A stretch of 64,000 nucleotides of DNA from an uncultured Erythrobacter sp. (GTDB taxonomy: Bacteria; Pseudomonadota; Alphaproteobacteria; Sphingomonadales; Sphingomonadaceae). Under the pieces are notes generated by a model. That model saw nothing but the letters and a program-made list of their open reading frames with translations, had not been told where the DNA came from and did no database searches. The translations under genes were made by a program, and so were the position numbers. Below, one piece after another: positions 1-6,977 of this stretch (positions within the stretch are counted from its first letter, which is position 1; each line of letters opens with the position of its first letter). Location of the stretch: positions 62,001-126,000 of the forward strand of contig CANLZP010000002.1 in NCBI GenBank assembly GCA_947495695.1. The letters are read 5' to 3'.

Positions 1-180
1 ATTCTGGTCGCGTCGGTCCGCCATGTCACCCATGTTCTGGAAAGCGCGAAGATTGGTGCCGATGTGATGACTGCGCCGCCCAAAGTGATCAAATCGCTGT
101 TCAACCACATACTGACAGATAAGGGGATTGAAGGTTTCCTTGCTGACTGGGAAAAGACCGGCCAAAGCATCACGGGATAA
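1..180 (+). CDS. Transaldolase / fructose-6-phosphate aldolase, C-terminal end (5' truncated by window)
   Basis: The window opens inside a reading frame that runs in frame 1 to a TAA stop. The visible 59 residues begin [21 protein letters not shown] and continue to a C-terminus with FLADWEK. This matches the end of the small TalB/FSA-type transaldolases: the (beta/alpha)8-barrel strand with a buried ASVR segment, then the C-terminal helix. These enzymes act on fructose 6-phosphate and related sugars in the pentose phosphate branch. The catalytic lysine lies upstream of the window, so aldolase and transaldolase activity cannot be told apart. CobT follows after 28 bp on the same strand. Confidence 0.8.
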   Translation: MLVASVRHVTHVLESAKIGADVMTAPPKVIKSLFNHILTDKGIEGFLADWEKTGQSITG

Positions 181-208
181 TTCCATTCCCTGAACCGGGC
201 ACGATTGA

Positions 209-2047
209 TTGGCTGAAGAAACTCCTCTCGACAAATTTAAGCACGCGCTGACCGGCGCGAGCCGCGCTATTGCGGGCGAAGCCGATGTGGAAGTCGCATG
301 GAGTGCGGACAAACCGTCCTCCTCGGGCCACCATTTCCGCGTGCCTTTGCCAGGCCGCGATTTGCCTATGGAGCAAGTGACCGAAGCGCGCGGTTTTGCT
401 GACAGTTTCGCGCTTAAATTGCGGCACCACAATGAAGCGATGCATGCCCAAAAGGCTCCGCCAGAGGCCACTGCGCGAGCCTGTTATGATGCCATCGAGC
501 AAACCCGTTACGAAGCGCTGGGTGCGAACAATTTTAGTGGGATACGGGCTAATCTTGATGCAGCGGTAGAACTGCGGACCGCTTCTGATCCGATCACGCG
601 CGCGCAAACGCAGGATGATGTGCCGCTGCAAACCGCGCTGTCCCTGATCCTGCGCGAGGCGCTGACCGGACAAGACATTCCCGACACGGCGAAGGCCGGG
701 GTCGAGTTGGTCCGCGAATTTATTGAAAGCAAGGTCGGCAAGAATTTCGAGACGTTGGCGCTCTCGCTCGACGATCAAGAGGCTTTCCAGTCGCTGTCGC
801 TCGATATGTTGCAGCAGCTCGATTTGACCCAGCCAGCTGATGCTCCTGACGATGCCGATAATGATCAGGGCGACGAGGAAGACGGCCAGGACGAAGAGCA
901 GCAGGACGGCGAGGACGAACAGGGCGAAGGCGATCCGCAAGCGTCCGAGATGGCAGGTGAATCGTCGGAAGGCGAAGATCAGGGCGAAGGCGAAGCGGAA
1001 TCCTCCTCCGATCAGGAAATGGCCGATGGCGAGCCGGGCGATGAAGGCGACGAGGGCATGATGCCTGTGCGTCCCAACCGTCCACAAGGCGACATTGGCG
1101 ATGGGTCAGACTATCGCGCCTATACCGAAGGGTTTGACGAAGAGGTGGAGGCGAGCGAGCTGTGCGATGCGGAGGAATTGGACCGCTTACGCGCCTATCT
1201 CGACAGTCAGCTGACCGGCCTGCAGGGCATTGTGACGCGGCTGGCCAACCGGCTGCACCGCAAGCTGATGGCGCAGCAGAACCGCAGTTGGGATTTTGAC
1301 CAGGAAGACGGGATCATTGATGCAGCGCGCCTGTCGCGCGTGGTTGTCTCGCCTGGCACCTCGATGGCCTATAAAACAGAGCGTGATATCGAGTTCAAAG
1401 ATACCATCGTCACGCTGCTGATCGACAATTCAGGTTCCATGCGCGGGCGGCCCATCTCCATTGCAGCAATCAGCGCGGACATTCTGGCGCGTACGCTGGA
1501 GCGCAGCGGCGTGAAGACCGAGATATTGGGTTTCACCACGCGGGCATGGAAGGGCGGCCAATCGCGCGAGAAATGGCTGGCTGATGGCAAGCCACCACAA
1601 CCCGGTCGGCTGAATGATCTGCGCCATATCATCTACAAACGCGCCGATGATCCGTGGCGCCGTTCGCGCCGCAATCTCGGCCTGATGATGCGCGAAGGCT
1701 TGCTGAAAGAGAACATCGATGGCGAGGCGCTGATGTGGGCGCATAACCGCCTGATGGGCAGGCGCGAGGATCGCCGCATCTTGATGGTGATTTCCGACGG
1801 CGCGCCGGTGGATGATTCCACGCTCAGCGTGAACAGCGCGGGCTATCTGGAAAGCCATTTGCGCTCGGTCATCGAATGGATCGAGAAATTTTCGCCCGTG
1901 CAATTGGCCGCGATTGGCATTGGTCATGATGTGACGCGCTATTATCGGCGCTCGGTAACGATCATGGATGTCGAGCAGCTGGGCGGCACGATCATGGAAC
2001 AGCTCGCCGAATTGTTCGAGGAAGAAAAAGGTCCGAAGCGAAGATGA
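209..2047 (+). CDS. cobT: Cobaltochelatase subunit CobT (VWA-domain protein)
   Basis: This 612-residue protein resembles CobT, the VWA partner of the AAA+ protein CobS in the aerobic ATP-dependent chelatase that inserts cobalt into hydrogenobyrinate diamide. The N-terminus ([18 protein letters not shown]) is family-typical. A very acidic Asp/Glu/Gly-rich linker spans about residues 213-290. The C-terminal VWA domain carries a MIDAS motif, DNSGSMRG, near residue 408, and a later SDGAP segment. The start is a TTG; no ATG in frame fits the family N-terminus. The stop overlaps the next gene's start as ATGA. No cobS or cobN lies in the window, so a CobST-like chaperone role outside B12 synthesis is also possible. 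Confidence 0.87.
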   Translation: MAEETPLDKFKHALTGASRAIAGEADVEVAWSADKPSSSGHHFRVPLPGRDLPMEQVTEARGFADSFALKLRHHNEAMHAQKAPPEATARACYDAIEQTRYEALGANNFSGIRANLDAAVELRTASDPITRAQTQDDVPLQTALSLILREALTGQDIPDTAKAGVELVREFIESKVGKNFETLALSLDDQEAFQSLSLDMLQQLDLTQPADAPDDADNDQGDEEDGQDEEQQDGEDEQGEGDPQASEMAGESSEGEDQGEGEAESSSDQEMADGEPGDEGDEGMMPVRPNRPQGDIGDGSDYRAYTEGFDEEVEASELCDAEELDRLRAYLDSQLTGLQGIVTRLANRLHRKLMAQQNRSWDFDQEDGIIDAARLSRVVVSPGTSMAYKTERDIEFKDTIVTLLIDNSGSMRGRPISIAAISADILARTLERSGVKTEILGFTTRAWKGGQSREKWLADGKPPQPGRLNDLRHIIYKRADDPWRRSRRNLGLMMREGLLKENIDGEALMWAHNRLMGRREDRRILMVISDGAPVDDSTLSVNSAGYLESHLRSVIEWIEKFSPVQLAAIGIGHDVTRYYRRSVTIMDVEQLGGTIMEQLAELFEEEKGPKRR

Positions 2048-2706
2048 ACGTAACCGAAGCCGTCAAATCGCGCCGTTCTGTGCGCGAATATCTCGACAAG
2101 CCGGTCGATCTGGAAACGCTGCGCCGCGTCATGGACACCGCGCGCTGGGCGGCCTCTGGCTGCAATTACCAGCCATGGGAAGCGACCATTCTCACCGGTC
2201 AACCGCTCAAGGATTTGCAGGCCAAGATCACCACCACGCCTCCACAGCAGGCCGAGTATGATTGGACCGCTCCGGGACAGGAGGACGAATACAAACAGCG
2301 TCTCAATGCCGTGTCCAAAGGTATGTTCGGATCGATGAATATCGCCCGCGATGATGGCGAGGGGCGGATGAAAGCGATGATGCGCAACGCCACCAGCTTT
2401 GACGCGCCTGTGGTCATGTTCGTCTATTTTCCGCGCCTGATGAAGGAGGCTCAATGGTCGGACACCGGCATGTGGTTGCAGACCGTCGCGTTGCTGCTGC
2501 GCGAAGAGGGTCTGGATAGCTGCTTCCAGGAATATATGGCGCTCTATGCCAATGTAATCCGCGATCATCTGGGGCTGGATCACGAACGCTATATGTTGTT
2601 CTGCGGCATGGCGATTGGCTATCGCGATCCTGATGCGCCGCTCAACAATTACGAGCGTGAGCGGGTGCCGCTGGACGAGCAGGTCAAGTTTTTGGGTTGG
2701 GATTGA
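2044..2706 (+). CDS. Nitroreductase family protein
   Basis: This 220-residue protein has the nitroreductase FMN-binding start [20 protein letters not shown], then an ASGCNYQPW segment that normally contacts FMN. Near residues 141-160 it has the helix [20 protein letters not shown], typical of the fold. The family forms FMN homodimers that reduce nitroaromatics, quinones or flavins with NAD(P)H; the natural substrate here cannot be deduced. It starts inside the cobT stop (ATGA), so it is probably translated by coupling to cobT. A BluB-type role in making the lower ligand of B12 was considered because of that neighbour, but no BluB-specific feature was recognised. Confidence 0.83.
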   Translation: MNVTEAVKSRRSVREYLDKPVDLETLRRVMDTARWAASGCNYQPWEATILTGQPLKDLQAKITTTPPQQAEYDWTAPGQEDEYKQRLNAVSKGMFGSMNIARDDGEGRMKAMMRNATSFDAPVVMFVYFPRLMKEAQWSDTGMWLQTVALLLREEGLDSCFQEYMALYANVIRDHLGLDHERYMLFCGMAIGYRDPDAPLNNYERERVPLDEQVKFLGWD

Positions 2707-2754
2707 GCCCAATCGGGATTGACCATTGCGGCGCAGGCTTTCAAAGCGCCTGTC

Positions 2755-4185
2755 ATGACTGACGCACCTCTAAAACTGTTCAACTCGCTCACCCGCGAAC
2801 TGGAAACGTTTACGCCGATTCATGAAGGCGAAGCGCGCGTCTATACCTGCGGTCCAACGGTCTATAACTACCAGCATGTCGGCAATATGCGCGCCTATAT
2901 CTTTGCCGATACGCTGGGCCGCACGCTGAGCCACAAGGGCTTGAAGCTCAGCCATGTCATCAACATCACAGACGTTGGCCATTTGACCAGCGACGCCGAT
3001 GAGGGCGATGACAAGATGGAGAAGGCGGCGGCGGCGCAAGGCAAAAGCGCGTGGGATATTGCGCGCTATTATCAGGAAGTGTTCGAGGCTGATCTGGACC
3101 GGCTGAATGTTCGCAAGCCTGCCCATCCGCGCGCCACCGATTATGTCGAGAGCATGATCGAATGGGGCAAGGCGATGCAGGACAAGCATTGTTACGAGCT
3201 CGACAGCGGGCTCTATTTCGATGTCTCGACCGTGCCCGACTATGGCCGGTTGGCCCGCGCTGTGACGGAAGAGGGCGAGGCACGGATCGATACAGTCGAT
3301 GGCAAGCGCAATGCGGCCGACTTCGCGATTTGGCGCAAGACACCGGCGGGCGAAACCCGTCAGATGGAATGGGATTCTCCCTGGGGTAAGGGCGCGCCCG
3401 GCTGGCATTTGGAATGTTCTGTGATGAGCGCCGAACTGCTCGGCCATCCGTTCGACATCCACACCGGCGGGATTGACCACCGCGAAATTCACCACCCCAA
3501 TGAAATCGCGCAAAATCAGGCTCATAATTGCTCGTCAGACAGCGCTGCCAAGATCTGGATGCACAACAATTTCCTGATCGACCGCCGGGGCAAAATGTCC
3601 AAGTCGACCGGCGATTTTCTAGTGCTGCAAACCTTGGTTGATCGCGGGTTTCACCCGCTCTCCTACCGGATGATGTGCTTGCAAGCGCATTATCGCAGCG
3701 AGTTGGAGTTTAGCTGGGAAGGCCTGCAAGCAGCACTTACCCGATTAAAACGGATGGTGATGCTGGTGGAGCGGCTGGCCGATGCGCCCGCTGACGGAAC
3801 AACCGATCATCCCAAATTTGCGCCACTGCTGGAGAAGTTTGAAGCCGCGATCAGCGATGATTTGAACACGGCCATTGCCCTCACGGCACTGGAAGATGCT
3901 TTGGCGACAAAGAAGGTTGATGCTGCCATCAAGCGCGCAGTTGTCGAGCACATGGACGGCGTGCTGGGATTGAATTTGTTTGATCTCACCCGCACCGATC
4001 TGCGCCTTCGTCCCAAAGATGCGCAAATGACCGAGGCTGAGATCGAGGACGCCATCGTTCGCCGCAAGGCTGCGCGCGCGGACAAGGATTTTGCGACATC
4101 CGACGCAATCCGAGATGAGCTTGCCGCCAAGGGCGTCGATCTGATGGATGGCGATCCTTTGGGCTGGGAGTGGAAGCTCTCTTGA
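2755..4185 (+). CDS. cysS: Cysteine--tRNA ligase
   Basis: A class I aminoacyl-tRNA synthetase of 476 residues that charges tRNA-Cys. The N-terminus carries the Zn-ligand region YTCGPTVYNYQHVGNMR, which contains the HIGH-type motif as HVGN. Further on are the second Zn region (GWHLECSVMS), a GGIDHREIHHPNE segment and the KMSKSTG loop. Length and C-terminal helical domain are normal. An in-frame TTG 36 bp upstream would add 12 residues; the ATG was chosen because MTDAPLKLFNS aligns with typical starts, although neither has a clear Shine-Dalgarno. The stop overlaps the next gene by four bases. Confidence 0.95.
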   Translation: MTDAPLKLFNSLTRELETFTPIHEGEARVYTCGPTVYNYQHVGNMRAYIFADTLGRTLSHKGLKLSHVINITDVGHLTSDADEGDDKMEKAAAAQGKSAWDIARYYQEVFEADLDRLNVRKPAHPRATDYVESMIEWGKAMQDKHCYELDSGLYFDVSTVPDYGRLARAVTEEGEARIDTVDGKRNAADFAIWRKTPAGETRQMEWDSPWGKGAPGWHLECSVMSAELLGHPFDIHTGGIDHREIHHPNEIAQNQAHNCSSDSAAKIWMHNNFLIDRRGKMSKSTGDFLVLQTLVDRGFHPLSYRMMCLQAHYRSELEFSWEGLQAALTRLKRMVMLVERLADAPADGTTDHPKFAPLLEKFEAAISDDLNTAIALTALEDALATKKVDAAIKRAVVEHMDGVLGLNLFDLTRTDLRLRPKDAQMTEAEIEDAIVRRKAARADKDFATSDAIRDELAAKGVDLMDGDPLGWEWKLS

Positions 4186-4634
4186 AGCTGTGGCGCCTGA
4201 CACGCGAGCCCTATGTGGCGCTGGACGGATCAGGGCCGGAGAAACATGGAGCTCGCTGGACGTCACCGGGAATGCCGGTGGTCAATTTCGCGTCAGAGGC
4301 CGGCTTGGCAGTGCTGGTGGTGATGCGATATTTGCCCAGAAATCCGAGCGACTTGACCGATATCGACACAGACTATGTGCTTGGCTGGACAAAGATTGAT
4401 GCTCAGCCCGAGGCACTGCCTTTTGTCGCCGATCCTGAGAAAAAACGCAGGCTGGGTGATGATTGGCTCTCGTCGGGTCGCACTCTGCTGGCCTCTGTCC
4501 AATCAGCTGTATTGCCGGAAGCGCAGATTGTGATGATGAACCCCGCGCACCCTGATTTTGCCAGTGTTCCACCACTCACAACACGACCATTCCGTTTCGA
4601 AGATTGCCTGAATTTACCGGAGCTGCCCCAATGA
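4182..4634 (+). CDS. RES-domain protein, orphan, with degenerate active site
   Basis: About 150 residues with the RES fold of NAD+-degrading toxins (MbcT/Xre-RES systems). It has the ARWTSPGMPVV segment equivalent to the family's GRWNSPGTPVVY block, GDDWL in the middle, and the hallmark NPAHPDF near the C-terminus. Aligned by eye to the family pattern from memory, the Arg (GARW) and the later Ser (QSAVLPE) are kept. The catalytic Tyr after PVV appears to be Asn, and the Glu of the following helix appears to be Val. No Xre/MbcA-type antitoxin gene adjoins it; it sits between cysS and a dehydrogenase with overlaps on both sides. A TTG start preceded by GGGAG was chosen; a GTG at 4170 is the alternative. 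Confidence 0.7.
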   Translation: MKLWRLTREPYVALDGSGPEKHGARWTSPGMPVVNFASEAGLAVLVVMRYLPRNPSDLTDIDTDYVLGWTKIDAQPEALPFVADPEKKRRLGDDWLSSGRTLLASVQSAVLPEAQIVMMNPAHPDFASVPPLTTRPFRFEDCLNLPELPQ

Positions 4635-5569
4635 CCATCCTCGCGATATCCGGCCTGATGCGGCCCATGCTTGAACCACGCCTGCCTGACGGTCTGGATG
4701 TGCGTTGGTTCATGACCAAGGAAGAGGCGCTGGAGGCGGTGCCTGAGGCCGAAATTGGCTGGTTCGATATGTATGAACAAGACGCGATGGCTGAAACCTT
4801 GCGTGCCGCCAAGAGCCTGAAATGGCTGAACTCCGTCTATGCAGGCCTCGATTTTCTGCCGATGGATGTGCTGATTGAACGCGATATTACGGTGACCAAT
4901 GGCGCCGGGATCAATGCACTGACAATCGCAGAATATGTGGTGATGGGGATGCTCAACATTGCAAAAGGCTATCGCGATGTGGTGCGCGCGCAAGAGCGCA
5001 AGGAATGGATTCAAGATAGCCCAGGCAAGCGCGAACTGGCTGGCAGCAAGGCCTTGCTGTTGGGCTATGGCGCGATTGGCAAGCTGATCAAACCGCGGTT
5101 GGAAGCGTTCGATGTGGATGTCACTGTGGTGCGACGCTCGGGCGGAGAAGGCACGCTAACCCCTGATCAATGGCGCGAGCAATTGGGCGAGTTTGACTGG
5201 GTGATCCTGGCTGTCCCTGCCACGCCGGAAACCGATGCCATGATTGGCGCGGAGGAACTCGCCGCGATGAAATCGGATGCAGTGGTGGTCAACATCGCGC
5301 GCGGTGCCGTGATTGATCAGCCCGCCTTGGTCGAGGCCTTGGAAGCAAAGTCCATTGGCGGCGCGTTTCTTGACGTCACGACGCCAGAACCCTTACCCGC
5401 TGATCACCCGCTGTGGGCGCTCGACAACGCTCATATCACCATGCATCTGTCAGGCCGGGCGCAAGACAAGATGTTCCAACGTAGTGCGACGCGCTTCTTG
5501 GATAATCTGGAGAAATATCTGCGCGGTGACGCCATCGCGCCCGTGTTTGATCCCTCGCGCGGATATTAA
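4631..5569 (+). CDS. D-2-hydroxyacid dehydrogenase family protein
   Basis: This 312-residue protein has the split domain plan of D-isomer 2-hydroxyacid dehydrogenases. The N-terminal half is a substrate domain. A Rossmann segment contains GYGAIGKLI (about residue 145), a NIARGAVID block with the substrate-binding Arg follows, and the C-terminus has a TPEPLPADHPLW segment. It probably reduces a 2-oxo acid with NAD(P)H. The usual catalytic His appears in the NAHITMHLSG region. The ATG overlaps the RES gene's stop (ATGA), so the two are translationally coupled. The precise substrate (glyoxylate, hydroxypyruvate or phosphoglycerate) cannot be read from the sequence. Confidence 0.83.
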   Translation: MTILAISGLMRPMLEPRLPDGLDVRWFMTKEEALEAVPEAEIGWFDMYEQDAMAETLRAAKSLKWLNSVYAGLDFLPMDVLIERDITVTNGAGINALTIAEYVVMGMLNIAKGYRDVVRAQERKEWIQDSPGKRELAGSKALLLGYGAIGKLIKPRLEAFDVDVTVVRRSGGEGTLTPDQWREQLGEFDWVILAVPATPETDAMIGAEELAAMKSDAVVVNIARGAVIDQPALVEALEAKSIGGAFLDVTTPEPLPADHPLWALDNAHITMHLSGRAQDKMFQRSATRFLDNLEKYLRGDAIAPVFDPSRGY

Positions 5570-5589
5570 TCGACGGCAGGCTGCTAGCA

Positions 5590-5961
5590 TTAGGCTTCCT
5601 CCAACAGCAGCAGGGTTACATTGACCGTCATTTTCGGCTGAGGGTGAAGGCAATGGTCGACACTGGCGATTGTGGCCTCGGCCACCAATTGTCCCGGAAT
5701 GGCGAATTCATGATCGGGTAGCTCGGCGATCAATTGCTCGCCCGCTTCGATGGCTGCCGGTGTATTAAATTCCAATGTGATCTGGTGTCTGGTGCCGGCA
5801 AATGTGATGCTGGCCCATGCTTTTTCCTTGTGACGCACCAGAATGGCGTGGCCGTCCGACAATTGTCGTAGAGCCTCTGCCACGCGGTCACCAACCGAGC
5901 GCCTGGTGCGGATTTTGGGTGTGTTAGCTGTAGTGTTCTGGGACAGGAACTCAGTGCGCAT
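5590..5961 (-). CDS. Hypothetical protein, 123 aa
   Basis: No family was recognised. The predicted protein has a basic, Ser/Thr-rich N-terminus (about residues 1-25) followed by a compact mixed alpha/beta region with a VRHKEKAWASITF strand and a hydrophobic C-terminal strand MTVNVTLLLL. It has no signal peptide or membrane segment. The start chosen is the ATG that overlaps the end of the upstream 66-codon gene (ATGCGCACTGA), so the two are probably one transcript, divergent from the S24 repressor. The role is unknown; its position suggests it belongs to the same regulatory module. Confidence 0.55.
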   Translation of the reverse strand: MRTEFLSQNTTANTPKIRTRRSVGDRVAEALRQLSDGHAILVRHKEKAWASITFAGTRHQITLEFNTPAAIEAGEQLIAELPDHEFAIPGQLVAEATIASVDHCLHPQPKMTVNVTLLLLEEA

Positions 5962-6151
5962 GGGCAGGCTCCGGCAAATCTGCAATGTAATTGTTCATGA
6001 ACGCTTCAATGCGCATTTGCGTAGCTTGGCGGGGGATCCGTCCCATCCTCAAGTCGAGGACGAAGCGCGGGTCTTGGGCGGCCAACCTGCCGAATTTTGT
6101 GGCTGGCATGTCGTATTTACGGAGGAATTTCTCGATGGAGCGGATCAGCAT
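5951..6151 (-). CDS. Small HTH-like protein, 66 aa
   Basis: A 66-residue basic protein starting MLIRSIEKFLRKYDMPATK. The stretch KFGRLAAQDPRFVLDLRMGR looks like a helix-turn-helix, and the C-terminus is rich in Pro and His. The ATG at 6151 is preceded by AAAGGAGAG at good spacing, which favours it over an upstream in-frame ATG at 6208 that would extend into the control region. It is divergent from the S24 repressor gene 102 bp away, which is the arrangement of Cro opposite CI in temperate phages. The DNA-binding role is inferred from the motif and context only. Confidence 0.6.
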   Translation of the reverse strand: MLIRSIEKFLRKYDMPATKFGRLAAQDPRFVLDLRMGRIPRQATQMRIEAFMNNYIADLPEPAHAH

Positions 6152-6187
6152 GCGACTCTCCTTTGCTGATGGGTTGAGCGAATCGGT

Positions 6188-6206
6188 GGATGACGATTCG
6201 TCCTCC
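6188..6206. promoter_or_regulatory. Palindrome in divergent control region (candidate operator)
   Basis: The core GACGATTCGTC (6192-6202) is a perfect palindrome about its central T. It is extended by GGA on the left and TCC on the right with a single mismatch pair. It lies 37-55 bp upstream of the small HTH-like gene's start and next to the two TCCTA/TAGGA sites. Binding by either neighbouring regulator is an inference. Confidence 0.4.
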
Positions 6207-6212
6207 AAGAAA

Positions 6213-6228
6213 TCCTACTTGTCTAGGA
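6213..6228. promoter_or_regulatory. Candidate operator 1, TCCTA-N6-TAGGA
   Basis: Perfect 5-bp inverted repeat TCCTA/TAGGA with a 6-bp spacer, about 26 bp before the S24 repressor start. Its centre is 19 bp from that of the second site, roughly two helical turns, as expected for cooperative repressor binding. Confidence 0.5.
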
Positions 6229-6232
6229 AAAA

Positions 6233-6246
6233 TCCTACGTATAGGA
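6233..6246. promoter_or_regulatory. Candidate operator 2, TCCTA-N4-TAGGA, overlapping the S24 gene's Shine-Dalgarno
   Basis: Second TCCTA/TAGGA inverted repeat with a 4-bp spacer (CGTA). Its right arm runs into GGAAGGA, the likely ribosome binding site of the S24 gene (ATG at 6254). Occupancy could therefore affect this gene directly, consistent with autoregulation. Confidence 0.5.
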
Positions 6247-6253
6247 AGGATCG

Positions 6254-6952
6254 ATGATTAAAACTCCGAAACCGAGTCTATCAGGCGCCCGCGCGCGCTT
6301 GCTGGAGCTGTCGCAAGAACACGGCGTCAGTCTGGCCAGCCTGTCCGATTTTATCGGGCGAAACGCCAGCTACCTGCAGCAATTCATCCGTAAAGGGTCG
6401 CCGCGTAAGTTGGAGGAGCACGACCGGCGGGCGTTGGCAGCCTATTTTGGAGTGGCCGAATCAGAGCTTGGTGCGCAAGAGGAAAATTCCTATTCCTTTG
6501 ATAGGATTAAACTCCCGAAAGTCCCACCGGAGGCCCCAAACCAGCAAAATCAATGGCTGGAAGTACCGCGACTCGACTTGGGGGCATCGGCAGGTCCGGG
6601 GGCCATCAGCGAAACAGAACAGCCGTTCGACAGCTTTCGTTTTTCCAAGCGATGGCTGCGCGAGCAGGGGCTGGAAAATGCCCAGCTCTCGTCGATCTCG
6701 GTCGAGGGTGACAGTATGGAGCCGATGCTCCGCGATGGAGACGAGATATTGGTCGATCGCAGCCAGCGCCCGTTTCGTGACGGTGTGCATGTGGTGCGCT
6801 TAGGAGACAGCCTGATGGTCAAGCGGGTCGCCTCTGTGGGGCAGGGGCGCTTGGCGCTATTGTCGCAAAATATGGCCTATCCAACAGTGGAGGTTGATGC
6901 CGACGAGGTCGAGATTATCGGCCTGGTGGTGTGGAAGGGCGGCAAGATTTAG
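6254..6952 (+). CDS. S24-family (LexA/CI-like) repressor-peptidase
   Basis: A 232-residue protein with an N-terminal helix-turn-helix region (about residues 10-70, including SLASLSDFIGRNASYLQQFI) and a C-terminal S24 peptidase domain. The catalytic Ser154 sits in EGDSMEP and the Lys190 in LMVKRVAS; the 36-residue spacing is normal for LexA/UmuD/CI proteases. An Ala-Gly at 113-114 (ASAGPG) is a possible self-cleavage site. Such proteins repress their own operons and inactivate themselves on RecA-ssDNA filaments. The good Shine-Dalgarno overlaps a palindromic operator. It is divergent from two small genes; no phage structural genes are present, so it is either a remnant of a prophage switch or a domesticated regulator. 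Confidence 0.85.
   Translation: MIKTPKPSLSGARARLLELSQEHGVSLASLSDFIGRNASYLQQFIRKGSPRKLEEHDRRALAAYFGVAESELGAQEENSYSFDRIKLPKVPPEAPNQQNQWLEVPRLDLGASAGPGAISETEQPFDSFRFSKRWLREQGLENAQLSSISVEGDSMEPMLRDGDEILVDRSQRPFRDGVHVVRLGDSLMVKRVASVGQGRLALLSQNMAYPTVEVDADEVEIIGLVVWKGGKI
6488..6506. promoter_or_regulatory. Internal TCCTA-N9-TAGGA repeat in the S24 coding region
   Basis: The same arms as the upstream operators recur here inside the coding sequence, with a 9-bp spacer. It could be an auxiliary operator or chance; the different spacer lowers confidence. Confidence 0.2.
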
Positions 6953-6977
6953 CTGCGCCGCTACCCACGACACGGGG

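Noticed and set aside
170..1087. A 305-codon open frame on the minus strand opposite cobT.
   Set aside because: It mirrors the Asp/Glu-rich GA-repeat coding of cobT, which suppresses antisense stops. Product has biased composition and no recognisable domain.
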